A DNA stretch of 64,000 bases, taken from assembly GCF_900220985.1 (NCBI RefSeq), contig NZ_OCPC01000005.1:1-64000 (forward strand). Reading direction: 5' to 3'. A program made the translations under genes and the position numbers. The notes under the pieces were generated by a model. That model was not told where the DNA came from and ran no database searches. It saw nothing but the letters and a program-made list of their open reading frames with translations. This document shows, one piece after another, positions 25,940-35,000 of this stretch (position 1 is the stretch's first letter; each line of letters opens with the position of its first letter). Source of the DNA: Parahoeflea halophila (GTDB lineage Bacteria > Pseudomonadota > Alphaproteobacteria > Rhizobiales > Rhizobiaceae).

Positions 25940-26711
25940 CAATGCGCCTTCCGATTGTCAGGATTGCTTGATCCAGGAGCGGAACGAAGAGTGCTGTCAG
26001 CAGAACCGCGCGCACCAGTGTTGTGGTGGCGTCTGCGCCGCCTGCTCCCAGAAATGCGAATAGAACCGCCGCCAGCACGCCTTGCAGCACCTGGCCGCTG
26101 CGTGTCTGCGCGGATGCAAATGGATCGGCGAGCAGGAACACGCCACCAAACACGAGCACCCCCCAAGCGGTCGTGGTGGTGATCGTGTCCGACAAACCGG
26201 TCATTGCGATGCAGCCAAGTGCGAACGCGCCAAGCGCACGCCAAGGCAATACACCCGCCACTGCCAACGCCAGTACGGCGGGTGCCGTTGCTGCGGCATG
26301 CATATCAGTTAAGCTGGCCAACGCAGTACCTGGAAACGACACGACCACAAGCGCCGCGATCACCACGGCCGCATTCAGGAAACCGAAACCACGCCCACCG
26401 AAAATCATCTCCGACAGCGTGACCCCGAGCACTGTCATGGTTGCCGCCCGCCAAAGTGCGATCTCTGTTGGCAGCAGGATGGCGAGGATAAAAGCAGTCG
26501 TTACATTGTGTGCCGTAAGCGCCTGTTTGCGTATCAGACGGAACGTCATTTCCGTTGCGATGGCGCTTGTTGTCAATACGGCCAGCAAAGGCAGGACTGC
26601 AGTACCGGATTCCGAAACCGTCACTCCAAGCCCCGGTAGCAGCATCGCGGCTGTGACCAGGGTCGTGAACGCGAGGCCACGACCGGCGATCATAGTGCGC
26701 AGACTACTCAT
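25926..26711 (-). CDS. nqrB: Na+-NQR subunit B, unusually short form
   Basis: A 261-residue NqrB/RnfD-family membrane protein; canonical NqrB is about 410. The missing part is mainly the approximately 150-residue N-terminal portion, which in the classical enzyme contains the cytoplasmic extension and first helices. The family core is clear (HNVTTAFILAILLPTEIALWRAA, MIFGGRGFGFLNAA). Where the canonical protein has an SGAT motif carrying FMN, this one has Asp136-Met-His-Ala-Ala-Ala-Thr142, which still fits a loose D-x-x-[SA]-[GA]-A-T ApbE pattern. No stop or frameshift is visible between nqrA and this start: the ATG overlaps the nqrA stop by four bases, so the short length appears genuine. Confidence 0.88.
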   Translation of the reverse strand: MSSLRTMIAGRGLAFTTLVTAAMLLPGLGVTVSESGTAVLPLLAVLTTSAIATEMTFRLIRKQALTAHNVTTAFILAILLPTEIALWRAATMTVLGVTLSEMIFGGRGFGFLNAAVVIAALVVVSFPGTALASLTDMHAAATAPAVLALAVAGVLPWRALGAFALGCIAMTGLSDTITTTTAWGVLVFGGVFLLADPFASAQTRSGQVLQGVLAAVLFAFLGAGGADATTTLVRAVLLTALFVPLLDQAILTIGRRIDARA

Positions 26712-27976
26712 GATCGCGCCTCCGCAAGCTCATCAAGGGCGTGCCTGAGAAGAACGCCGTAATCCGCGCCGCTGGTGCAAACGCGCGACAGTTGCGCAAC
26801 ATCGGCTTCCAGCATTTTGTCGGCTCCGAGCGCCTCGACAGTCTCCAAATCATGAGCCGTCAGCGCACGCATCAGAGGCAGGGCCGGTTGGCCAAATGGC
26901 AGTGCGTCGATGAGAGCTCCGTAGGGTGTGATAGCATTGATGCGAAGATTGCCACGCCCACTTACATCAACATCACGCTTCGAAGTCAGCGTCACCACGT
27001 CGTCGAAGCGGTGAAGGTAGGCAGCAGGCACCCCACTGACCGGGTCACCTGAGAGAACGGTCATCGACCGTTTCGAACCGAAGTTGCTCTTTTTGCGCAA
27101 GCCAGTGGCGAGAGCCTTGAGGTCGGACCCGACCGGAACCGTGGCAACGGCGCGAGTTCCAGCGTTGTCACCGCCAATACCCACTTGACGACGCCACGAT
27201 ACAGTCCCTGTATTGACCAAGCGCCCGATGGCCAGTGTATCTTGCCAGTCGACCGTTAGGACCGGGTTGGTACCCGTCTGCGGCCGCAACGCATGAACGT
27301 GCGTGCCTGAAAGCGCAGAGCAGTAGGCTCCGCTGAACCGGGCGATACGCAGTTTGCGACCATTGTTGTTACAGAGGGGCTGAGCCGCCTGCTGACAAAC
27401 GAACACGGCTTCCTCTGCCAAGAGCCCGATAGCATCCACGCCTGCGGCAAACCATCGAAACTCTTCCTGCAACATTTTTGCTGGATCCGGGCTGTTGCCT
27501 GATTTGCAGCATGCATTGATGAAGATTGCGGGTATCGGCTTGGGCGGATCCGGAACGAGACCGAACGGCCGGGTTTTGAAGGCGGTCCACAGGCCAGACG
27601 AAAGCAGCAACCTGACCAACGCTTCACGATCAGTTGGTGGCGCGTGATCGTACCGTCGCTTCTCGAAACATGAGGGTTCTGGCGCGTTGGCCTTGATCGC
27701 GATACGCTGTATGCTTCGCCTTGCCCCACGCTCGATCGCGGTGATCTCTCCGCTTGCAGGTGAAACCAGTGTGATGTTTGAGTTGTGTCGGTCGCACAAT
27801 ATCTGGTCACCGCATGCGATCCGGTCGCCTACGGCTACCACAGGCTTCCACTTCGGACCTCGAAAATTTTCGCCAAGTAACGCGAGCGCATTGATTTTCC
27901 GGTCCAACTCGACAAACGGCTGGTCGGGTTCGGGGGATGGTGCGGCAATACCGTTTCGGAACGTGAAGTTCTGCAT
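26708..27976 (-). CDS. nqrA: Na+-NQR subunit A
   Basis: A 422-residue soluble subunit on the cytoplasmic side, first gene of the operon. It aligns with NqrA through the barrel-like N-terminal part (KPVVAVGDRIACGDQIL; SPASGEITAIERGARRSIQ), the FKTRPFGLVPDP segment and SGTHVHALRP. It is more diverged than the other subunits and has a cysteine-rich patch (NACCKSGN). The ATG at 27976 (MQNFTFRNG) is chosen because it matches where NqrA normally begins; a start at 28030 would add 18 unusual basic residues. The promoter region with an FNR-type box lies upstream. Confidence 0.9.
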   Translation of the reverse strand: MQNFTFRNGIAAPSPEPDQPFVELDRKINALALLGENFRGPKWKPVVAVGDRIACGDQILCDRHNSNITLVSPASGEITAIERGARRSIQRIAIKANAPEPSCFEKRRYDHAPPTDREALVRLLLSSGLWTAFKTRPFGLVPDPPKPIPAIFINACCKSGNSPDPAKMLQEEFRWFAAGVDAIGLLAEEAVFVCQQAAQPLCNNNGRKLRIARFSGAYCSALSGTHVHALRPQTGTNPVLTVDWQDTLAIGRLVNTGTVSWRRQVGIGGDNAGTRAVATVPVGSDLKALATGLRKKSNFGSKRSMTVLSGDPVSGVPAAYLHRFDDVVTLTSKRDVDVSGRGNLRINAITPYGALIDALPFGQPALPLMRALTAHDLETVEALGADKMLEADVAQLSRVCTSGADYGVLLRHALDELAEARS

Positions 27977-28055
27977 CGTGGCGTGTTTCCGCTTCCTGAC
28001 TACGATCTCAGTTTCGAAAGTCGCCACCAAGCTAGCGTCCGAACACCTAATGTCT

Positions 28056-28069
28056 TTGATTCAAGTCAA
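28056..28069. promoter_or_regulatory. FNR-type box in the nqrA/pentaheme-cytochrome intergenic
   Basis: TTGATTCAAGTCAA matches TTGAT-N4-ATCAA with one difference (G for A). Its centre is 65 bases from the cytochrome ATG and 86 from the nqrA ATG. Class II spacing gives plausible starts near 28104 (plus) and 28021 (minus). One site could therefore control both divergent units. Confidence 0.65.
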
Positions 28070-28127
28070 TGCGCGATCCGCCAAAGTGCAATGTCATAGT
28101 AGCCGGGAAACAAAGGGAGTTACCGCC

Positions 28128-29234
28128 ATGGTATTCAGATTTGTGTTCGCTGCCACGTTTGTTTTTGCGCTGGGGTTTTCTGCTCATACTGCGCTCGCCC
28201 AAGACCAGAATTCTCAAACGCTGGAAAGGCTTTCGCGCATTGTCGAAGCGTGGCGTCAGTCGCCACACGCAGACTTCGAATCTCAAGCCTTTACGCATTG
28301 GAACGATGAAGAGGCCCGCCAAGTACCTGGCTCATGTGCGGTTTGCCATTCGGGCATCGGATTCAATTCCTATGTCACGGGAGACATGTCGGTTGCCGGT
28401 ATCCTCGATCACCCAACCCCACTTGGTAACACCGTCGACTGCGCCGCCTGCCATGGTGAAGGTGCGACGAACCTGACAGAAGTTCCTTTCCCTTCCGGTG
28501 TCCGTCTCGACGGATTTGAAACGTCCGCCGTGTGCGTCGTGTGCCACCAGGGGCGCGCGGCAGGAGTGACGGTGCAAAACGCAACCGCAGGCCTCGAAGA
28601 CGACACCGTCTCCGAAGCGCTTTCCTTTATCAACGTTCACTATTCGCCTTCGGCAGGAACGCAGATGGGTTCAGTTGCCGGAACCGGCTATCAGTATGAA
28701 GGTAGGACCTACAAAGGTCAGTTTACACACGTTTCGGACTTTCAGCAGTGCACCGACTGCCACCGCCCGCACTCTTTGGCATCAGTTCCAATCGAGAACT
28801 GTACAGCGTGCCACCAAGGTGCTGAAGCGTTCTCCGACATCCGAATCTCTCCGGCTGATTTTGATGGAGACGGTGATGTGAGCGAGGGCATCGGAGAACC
28901 GATCAAGGAGATGCATGGACGGCTTTATGCTGCGATCCAATCCTACGCGCGTGACGTCGCCGGAACTGCCGTCATCTACGCAGATAGATATCCGCATTTC
29001 TTCATCGACACCGATGGTGACGGAGCGGCGACAGAGGGAGAAGTTGCCTTCCCCAACCGCTATGCTTCGTGGACACCGCGCTTGCTCAAAGCGGCGTACA
29101 ACTATCAGTTCATCGCAAAAGACAAGGCTGCATACGCGCATAACCCGCACTACGCACTTCAGATCCTATACGACACGCTTGAGGACCTCAGCGGTTCGGT
29201 CGATGTCGATATGGCTAAGCCCACACGGCCGTAA
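28128..29234 (+). CDS. Periplasmic pentaheme c-type cytochrome with EF-hand-like loops
   Basis: A 368-residue exported protein: signal peptide 1-24 (ending HTALAQ), then five CxxCH heme sites starting at Cys70, Cys105, Cys136, Cys208 and Cys225. The C-terminal half has no hemes but holds two acidic loops. DFDGDGD (244-250) is partial. DTDGDG...E (Asp294, 296, 298 and Glu305) is a canonical EF-hand calcium loop. The ATG follows GGGAGTTACCGCC; a long upstream frame is rejected because it crosses the promoter. It resembles multiheme reductase or carrier proteins but no exact family is recognised. Divergent from the nqr operon and sharing its FNR-type box, it may exchange electrons at the periplasmic face. 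Confidence 0.88.
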   Translation: MVFRFVFAATFVFALGFSAHTALAQDQNSQTLERLSRIVEAWRQSPHADFESQAFTHWNDEEARQVPGSCAVCHSGIGFNSYVTGDMSVAGILDHPTPLGNTVDCAACHGEGATNLTEVPFPSGVRLDGFETSAVCVVCHQGRAAGVTVQNATAGLEDDTVSEALSFINVHYSPSAGTQMGSVAGTGYQYEGRTYKGQFTHVSDFQQCTDCHRPHSLASVPIENCTACHQGAEAFSDIRISPADFDGDGDVSEGIGEPIKEMHGRLYAAIQSYARDVAGTAVIYADRYPHFFIDTDGDGAATEGEVAFPNRYASWTPRLLKAAYNYQFIAKDKAAYAHNPHYALQILYDTLEDLSGSVDVDMAKPTRP

Positions 29235-29271
29235 CGCCTGAAACCGCCGTGTGCTAGGGGACAGTTGGCTG

Positions 29272-30450
29272 ATGGATGATTGGGTAATGCTTGTCGCTCT
29301 GGGCAGTATCCTCCTTTGCGGTCTTGCACTGGACGCTGTCGGACGCATCGTTCATGTGCCGAGGGTCACCCTACTGATGATTATGGGGGCGGTCGCCGGG
29401 CCGCCTCTTTTTGGCCGCATTCCAGAAGAACTCGTCGATAATTCAGGCGTCTTCAGCGATGTGGCGCTAACAATGGTGGCTTTTTTGCTGGGCGGATCGC
29501 TGCGTCCAGAAGACATGAAGAAGCACGGTCGAGAAATCTTCAGCTACTCGATATCCATTGTGATTGTATCAGCGGTGTTTGTGACTGTAGCCCTTTGGGC
29601 ACTCGGTGCAGATCCGGCGCTTGCATTGCTGCTTGGTGCGATTTCGGTGGCGACAGCACCGGCAGCCACGATGGATGTCATCCGGCAATCGGGCAATACC
29701 GGTCACTTCGCAAAGACCATCAGGGGTATCGTTGCCATTGACGACGTTTGGGGCATTCTCCTCTTCAGCGCTTCTATGGTTATCGCAGGCGTGTTGATCG
29801 GGGTCGATTTCGGCGCGAGCATGGTAAACGGTTTGTGGGAGATCTTTGGCGCTATTCTGATAGGCATCAGCATCGGCTTTCCAGCGTCCTATCTGACTGG
29901 AAGGGTCAAGGCTGGCGAACCCACTCTCGTTGAAGCGGTAGGCGTAGTCGTTCTGTGCTGCGGGGTCGCGTCGGCTCTGGACGTTTCGTTCCTTTTGACT
30001 GGCATAACCTGTGGCGCCGTCATCGTGAACTTTGCCCTACATCATGAGCGCCCATTTCACGAGATTGAGCGGATCGAATGGCCATTCATGTTGCTGTTCT
30101 TCGTTTTGGCTGGTGCTTCGTTTGAAGCGGGCAATCTGTCAATGGTCTGGTCTACAGTGATTGGCTTCGTTGTATTCCGCGTTGCAGCTCGGTTCGTGGG
30201 TGGACTCATCGGTGCCGTCGCGATCGGCAAAACGGTGCACGAGGGATTGCTGACAGGCTTGGCGTTGAGCCCGCAGGCGGGTGTATCGATTGGCATGGCG
30301 TTGGTGGCAGCTGACCAATTCCCATCCCTTGCGGAACCTTTGATCGCAATCGTCATGATCACCACAATCATATTCGAGCTCGTGGGCCCATTTGGTACAC
30401 AGTTCGCTTTGAGCCGACAGGTAACTACGGCTACCGGTGCCTCAGGCTGA
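29272..30450 (+). CDS. Monovalent cation:proton antiporter (CPA family)
   Basis: A 392-residue membrane protein with 11-13 hydrophobic segments and the sodium/proton exchanger fold. Typical features are LGAISVATAPAATMDVIRQSG (half-helix crossing region) and IRGIVAIDDVWGILLF, whose paired acidic residues (IDD) are the expected ion/proton site. The ATG at 29272 follows AGGGGAC; a GTG at 29251 is the alternative. Thirty-seven bases after the cytochrome stop, so probably cotranscribed with it. Placed beside a sodium-pumping NADH dehydrogenase, it could use or balance the sodium gradient. KefB/NhaP-type, exact ion uncertain. Confidence 0.88.
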   Translation: MDDWVMLVALGSILLCGLALDAVGRIVHVPRVTLLMIMGAVAGPPLFGRIPEELVDNSGVFSDVALTMVAFLLGGSLRPEDMKKHGREIFSYSISIVIVSAVFVTVALWALGADPALALLLGAISVATAPAATMDVIRQSGNTGHFAKTIRGIVAIDDVWGILLFSASMVIAGVLIGVDFGASMVNGLWEIFGAILIGISIGFPASYLTGRVKAGEPTLVEAVGVVVLCCGVASALDVSFLLTGITCGAVIVNFALHHERPFHEIERIEWPFMLLFFVLAGASFEAGNLSMVWSTVIGFVVFRVAARFVGGLIGAVAIGKTVHEGLLTGLALSPQAGVSIGMALVAADQFPSLAEPLIAIVMITTIIFELVGPFGTQFALSRQVTTATGASG

Positions 30451-30777
30451 TCGCGCACTGATCGGATATCACAACGCAATGTCCGCATATTCGACACCGA
30501 TCCTCGATGCAAACAATGCTCCAAGCCACACGGCTGACTTGTAGCAGCCGAGTACGCAGTTTGAATGGCAGCATTGGGCCGGAAGTGCCACAGTTCCGGT
30601 CACCGCAGAACGCCTGTTTTCCCGACTTCGTTCCAACAAGCTGCTGCCTGACAGGCTACGGACTCATTCTAGTCTTTTGTTTCGGACTCAACGAACGCTC
30701 GGTTGGGAGGCGGAGAGTTGATATTCCGACCAGGAAGGCAACGCGGAGTATCGAAATTCATTTCGATTACCACATGG
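30451..30777. other. 327-bp gap, no gene seen
   Basis: Separates the antiporter from the integrase remnant on the opposite strand. No open frame with family-like sequence and no clear terminator hairpin were found. It probably contains the 3' end of the antiporter transcript and old junction DNA. Confidence 0.4.
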
Positions 30778-31200
30778 CTAGTTTTTCAGTATGGCGGATA
30801 TCTTGTCGCCCACCGCCTCTGCTGCTGCTCTTAACGGATCATCATGCAAATGCGCATATCGTTGGGTGGTAGCGCTATTTTTGTGACCAAGAAGAGCGCC
30901 TATGATTGGTAGACTAGCACCTCCAGACACGGCTATGCTCGCGAAACTGTGGCGTAAGTCATGCAGACGGACATCCTCCAAGCCGGCCATGTCTCGAATG
31001 ATACGCCAGACCTTAAGGGTTCCCTCGTAGTAGCCGTCGCTGCGATGAGCCGGAAACACGAAAGGTGAACCCTCGAGCTTCGTTATAGCGTTCAAAATTT
31101 CCAGTGCACCTCCATTAAGGGGGATGGCCTTTTGACCAGTTTTGGAATCGGCAAGGCGGAGATACCCGCCCATGAAATCAACAGCATCCCAATGCCCCAC
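30778..31200 (-). pseudogene. Truncated tyrosine integrase (C-terminal catalytic half)
   Basis: Only the last 140 residues of a phage-type integrase remain. They contain Lys20 of the beta-hairpin, HDLRH (His80, Arg83), LLGHKN (His106) and Tyr115 (TTQRYAH). The first catalytic Arg and the DNA-binding domains are missing. The frame is closed by a stop just before the GTG at 31200, exactly where the diverged repeat copy B begins (31211). A rearrangement evidently removed the 5' half. Different from the integrases at 837 and 8383. Confidence 0.85.
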
Positions 31201-31210
31201 CTACACATTG

Positions 31211-31516
31211 TGTATGGCATGTGTACGGAAACTATAGCGGATCAGCGTGTGCCAAAACACGTTCCGATTACTCTCAGGAAAATCGTTTTCTCAGTGGATT
31301 GGCCACCGTGCGGCATGCTCTGAGATGCCCCGTTTTGATTATGACCGACCTATATCTTTGGACACAACCATCTAGCCGCGCAATGCTTTTAGCCAGAGTA
31401 GAATACATTGAGAGGCTGGAATGGGATTTTGGACATTCGACCTGACGGACACCACTGTCCTGTATCGGGCGACGAAAGAGCCCTTGGCTCGACCGATGCA
31501 GACAACCGTTCACGGG
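31211..31516 (+). repeat. Diverged 305-bp repeat, copy B
   Basis: Colinear with 6865-7169 (see there). It starts within a dozen bases of the truncated integrase and runs through the leader and first 32 codons of the duplicated gene. Same orientation as copy A, 24.3 kb away, so the nar and nqr modules lie between the two copies. Confidence 0.8.
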
Positions 31517-31537
31517 CAATGGCATGGCAATCACTGA
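31421..31537 (+). pseudogene. Truncated second copy of the 7074 gene
   Basis: Encodes 38 residues beginning MGFWTFDLTDTTVLYRATKEP, matching the intact protein at 7074 (MGFWVFDLTNITVLHQASKEP) until about residue 32, then leaves the homology and stops at 31535. Most amino-acid differences are conservative. A further short match (GAGGCCCACTT, near 31636 and 7186) may be a displaced continuation, implying about 110 bases of foreign or rearranged sequence. Confidence 0.7.
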
Positions 31538-32044
31538 TGATGATCGCAGGGCGATCTCGGGCGCTGGTCACCTTGCTATCGCGAGTGGATCACGAAAGGC
31601 CTGATTGCTTCACGACCCTGGAATACCTGCTCGGATGAGGCCCACTTCCAATGACCATCGAGGAATGCAAACTCTGCGCCCGGTGGCGGACATTCGTTGC
31701 TTTGGGCCAGTTTCGCGAAGGCATCCGCTCGTGCCTCCACGCGGAGACACTGATAGGACTTAGAGCGGGCGTCAGCTCTTCGCTTTACCCGAGTTCTCTA
31801 CCAACTGTTTAGATTGCCAAACGTATCATCAAGCACTGCCATGCGAACCGATCCAGCGGCCACGGGTTCTTGTACAAAACTGACTTGAAGATTTCGAAGT
31901 CCCCGGAACTCGGGATTCAGGTTCCCGCCCTGAAACAAGTGGACCGGCAGGCCGTCTGCGACCAGGGCCTACCTTTAAGGCGGCACGGCTGCGAACGAAC
32001 CAGGCTCCACCAGAAGTTCGGTCCCGATTGAACATCCTTCATCA
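31538..32044. other. About 500 bp with no gene seen
   Basis: Follows the truncated gene copy and precedes the 3' end of the RND operon. Only short frames without ribosome-binding sites are present. Likely junction DNA. Confidence 0.4.
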
Positions 32045-35000
32045 TCAAGCGACCTTCGGACGGACACCGGCTTCACGGCTTGCACGCTTCTCGCCGAGCA
32101 TCAGCATGGCGGGGGTGACGACCAAGGTGAGCATAGTCGCGATGACCAACCCACCTGCTATGGCGGACGACAACTCGGTCCACCATTGCGTTGAAGGCGC
32201 GCCGTAGACAATCTCGCGGGTGAAGAAGTTGATGTTCAGGCCCAGCACCATGGGCATCAGACCAAGCGCGGTTGTCACCGATGTAAGCACGACGGGCCGC
32301 AGGCGCTGTGCGCCCGTCCTGAGGGCGGCTTCCATTGCCGACTGACCGTTGCGCTTCAAATCGTTGTAGGTGTCGATCAGCACGATGTTGTTGTTCACCA
32401 CAATCCCGGCCAATGCGATTACGCCGATACCGCCCATGACTACGCCGAACGGGCGACCTGTCACGATCAGGCCCAGGAGGACGCCCGCGATAGAAAACAC
32501 AATGGCGCTCAGAACAACAAAGGCGTGATAGAAATTGTTGAATTGTAGAACGAGGATCGTGAACATCAGGGAGATTGCCGCGATGAAGGCGCCGGCAAGA
32601 AAGACCATGCTTTCCTGTTGGTCCTGTGCCTCGCCTGCAAACGAATAACTGACGCCTTCGGGGAGGTCCGCGCTGCCAAGTTTTGTTTCCAGCGTCGTGA
32701 TCTGATCGTTGACCAACACGCCGGGCGCAACGTTGGCCTCGATCGTGACCACCCGGCGTTCATCGACCCGGCGCACTATGCCAAGACGCTCTGTCGGTTC
32801 AAATGTCACAAAGTTCGAGATCGGGACCAATCCTGATGATGTCGGCACGCGCAGATTTCCCAGCTCGGACAGAGAACGTTCCTCGCGTGGAAAACGGACC
32901 CGGATATCGAGTGCGCCATCCGTGTCGTCCGGGCGGTAATCGGCAACGGTAATGCCTTGCGTCAGCAGCTGGATGGCTTGACCGAGAAGGCTCACATCCG
33001 CGCCGTACCGGGCTGCCTCTTCCCGATCCACGAGAATGGATACTTCGACACCGGGGAGAGGCCGCGTATCCGTCACATCGGTAAAGCCGCCCATCCGATC
33101 CATGATCGCCAGCACTTCCTCGACAGCAGCGGCTTGACGGTCAGGGTTCCTCGCCTGGATCTGAAGCTGCACCGGCTTGCCGGATGTCGGGCCGCCGCTC
33201 TCGGTTTGCACCTGCACGTCGATGCCCGCGATATCCGATACATCTGCGCGGATGCGCTCGCCAATCTTTGATGCCGTTTCACGGGTATCCCAATCCTTCA
33301 GATCGAGCTGAATGATCCCGATGGTTTCCTCGTCACCCTGACCGGCGCTCATGGTCGAGCGGGCATAGACGCTTTCAACCCCATCGTAGCCGATCAGGCG
33401 ATTTTCCACTTCACGAACGAGCGCATCACGTTCCCAGATCGAGAAGTTGTCGCGGGCGCGAACCTGCACCTGCATGAATTCTGGCTCGACGGACGGGAAG
33501 AAGCTGATGCCCCGCCCGAACTCGGCATACAGAGCAAAGCCGCCCAACAGTAGGGAAACCGCCAACATGAGCGTGGCCGCTGGCCGCAGGATCGCCCAGT
33601 GCAACAGGCGCACATAGGCACCCGTCGCGCCGCCCATCTCTCGTGGATCGCCCAGCTCGGCAGAGTGCAGCGCGGCCTTGGCGTTCGCGGATTGCGGCTG
33701 CCGCTTCCCGATGACGCCCCCCACGACCGGGATGAAGATAAGCGCCATGAAAAGAGACGCAAAAAGGGTAAGGATCACAGTTGTCGGCAGAAACTTCATG
33801 AACTCGCCAACCAGGCCGGTCCAGAACAGAAGCGGAAAGAACACCGAAAGCGTTGTCGCCGTCGAGGCGATAATGGGCCAGGACATGCGCTTTGCGGCAA
33901 AGGCATAGGCCTCTTTTTTCGTGGCGCCATCCTGCAGGCGTCGGTCGGCCAACTCGACCGTAACAATCGCCCCGTCCACCAGCATCCCCACCACGAGGAT
34001 CAGCGAAAACAGCACTACGATGTTCATCGTGTAGTCCATCGCCCATAGCGCAGTGACACCAGCAAGGAACGCCCCCGGAATGGCAAGACCAACCAGGATC
34101 GCGGACCGCAGACCAAGGGCGAACACGATGACTATCATCACGAGGATGACGGCGGCGATGACGTTCGCTTCCAGATCGGAAAGCAGCGTTTTGACCTGCT
34201 CGCTCTGATCCTGAAGATAAGTCACCTCCATGGTGTCGGGCCAATCGACCCGCAGCGCTTCGATCAAAGACTGAACTTCGGCCACTGTGTCGATGATGTT
34301 GGCGCCTGACCGTTTGGTAACTTCGAGCGACAGCGCAGGCTGGCCGTCGATCCGCGCAAAACTCGTCGGATCATCAAAAGTCCGGCGCACCGTAGCGACA
34401 TCCGCAAAGGTCACGACGGCATCGCCGCGCACCTTGACTGGCATATCCATCACATCCTGAAGGTCTTCGATCAGTCCAGGCACCTTGAGGACAATACGGC
34501 CTCCGCCTGTGTCGATGGCTCCGGCTGCGATCAAGCGATTGTTCCGCTGAAGCTGCCCGATCAACTCGTCGAAGCTGAGGTTGTAGGTCTGGAACACAGT
34601 CGGATCGATCAGAACCTCAAGAAACTCCGTCCGCTGCCCGCCAATATCGATCTCCAGCACTCCGGCGATGCCCTCAAGCTGTTCCTTCACATCCTCGGCC
34701 AAGGCGTTCAGCGTGCGTTCCGGGACAGGGCCAGACATGACAACCGTGATGATGGGGAACAGGGCTGTGTTGATTTCGGTAATGTTCAGATCGCGTGCGT
34801 CTTCCGGCAAGTCGGACTGAACCCGGTCGGCCGCCTCTCGCACCTTCTCAAGTGCCTCGTCGATGTCGCCACCGGCGGTGAACTCCAACTGGACACTGGC
34901 GAAGCCTTCCGACGCTTCGCTCGACATCTTTTGAAGGCCCTCGATACCGCCGAACTCGGCTTCCATCGGCTCCAGCAAGAGCCGTTCCGCGTCGGCGGGA

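Noticed and set aside
6831-31210. A second copy of the tRNA-Arg 3' end as an attachment repeat
   Set aside because: I looked near the integrase remnants and repeat copy B and did not find the T-arm/acceptor sequence, so an island boundary at the tRNA is not proven.
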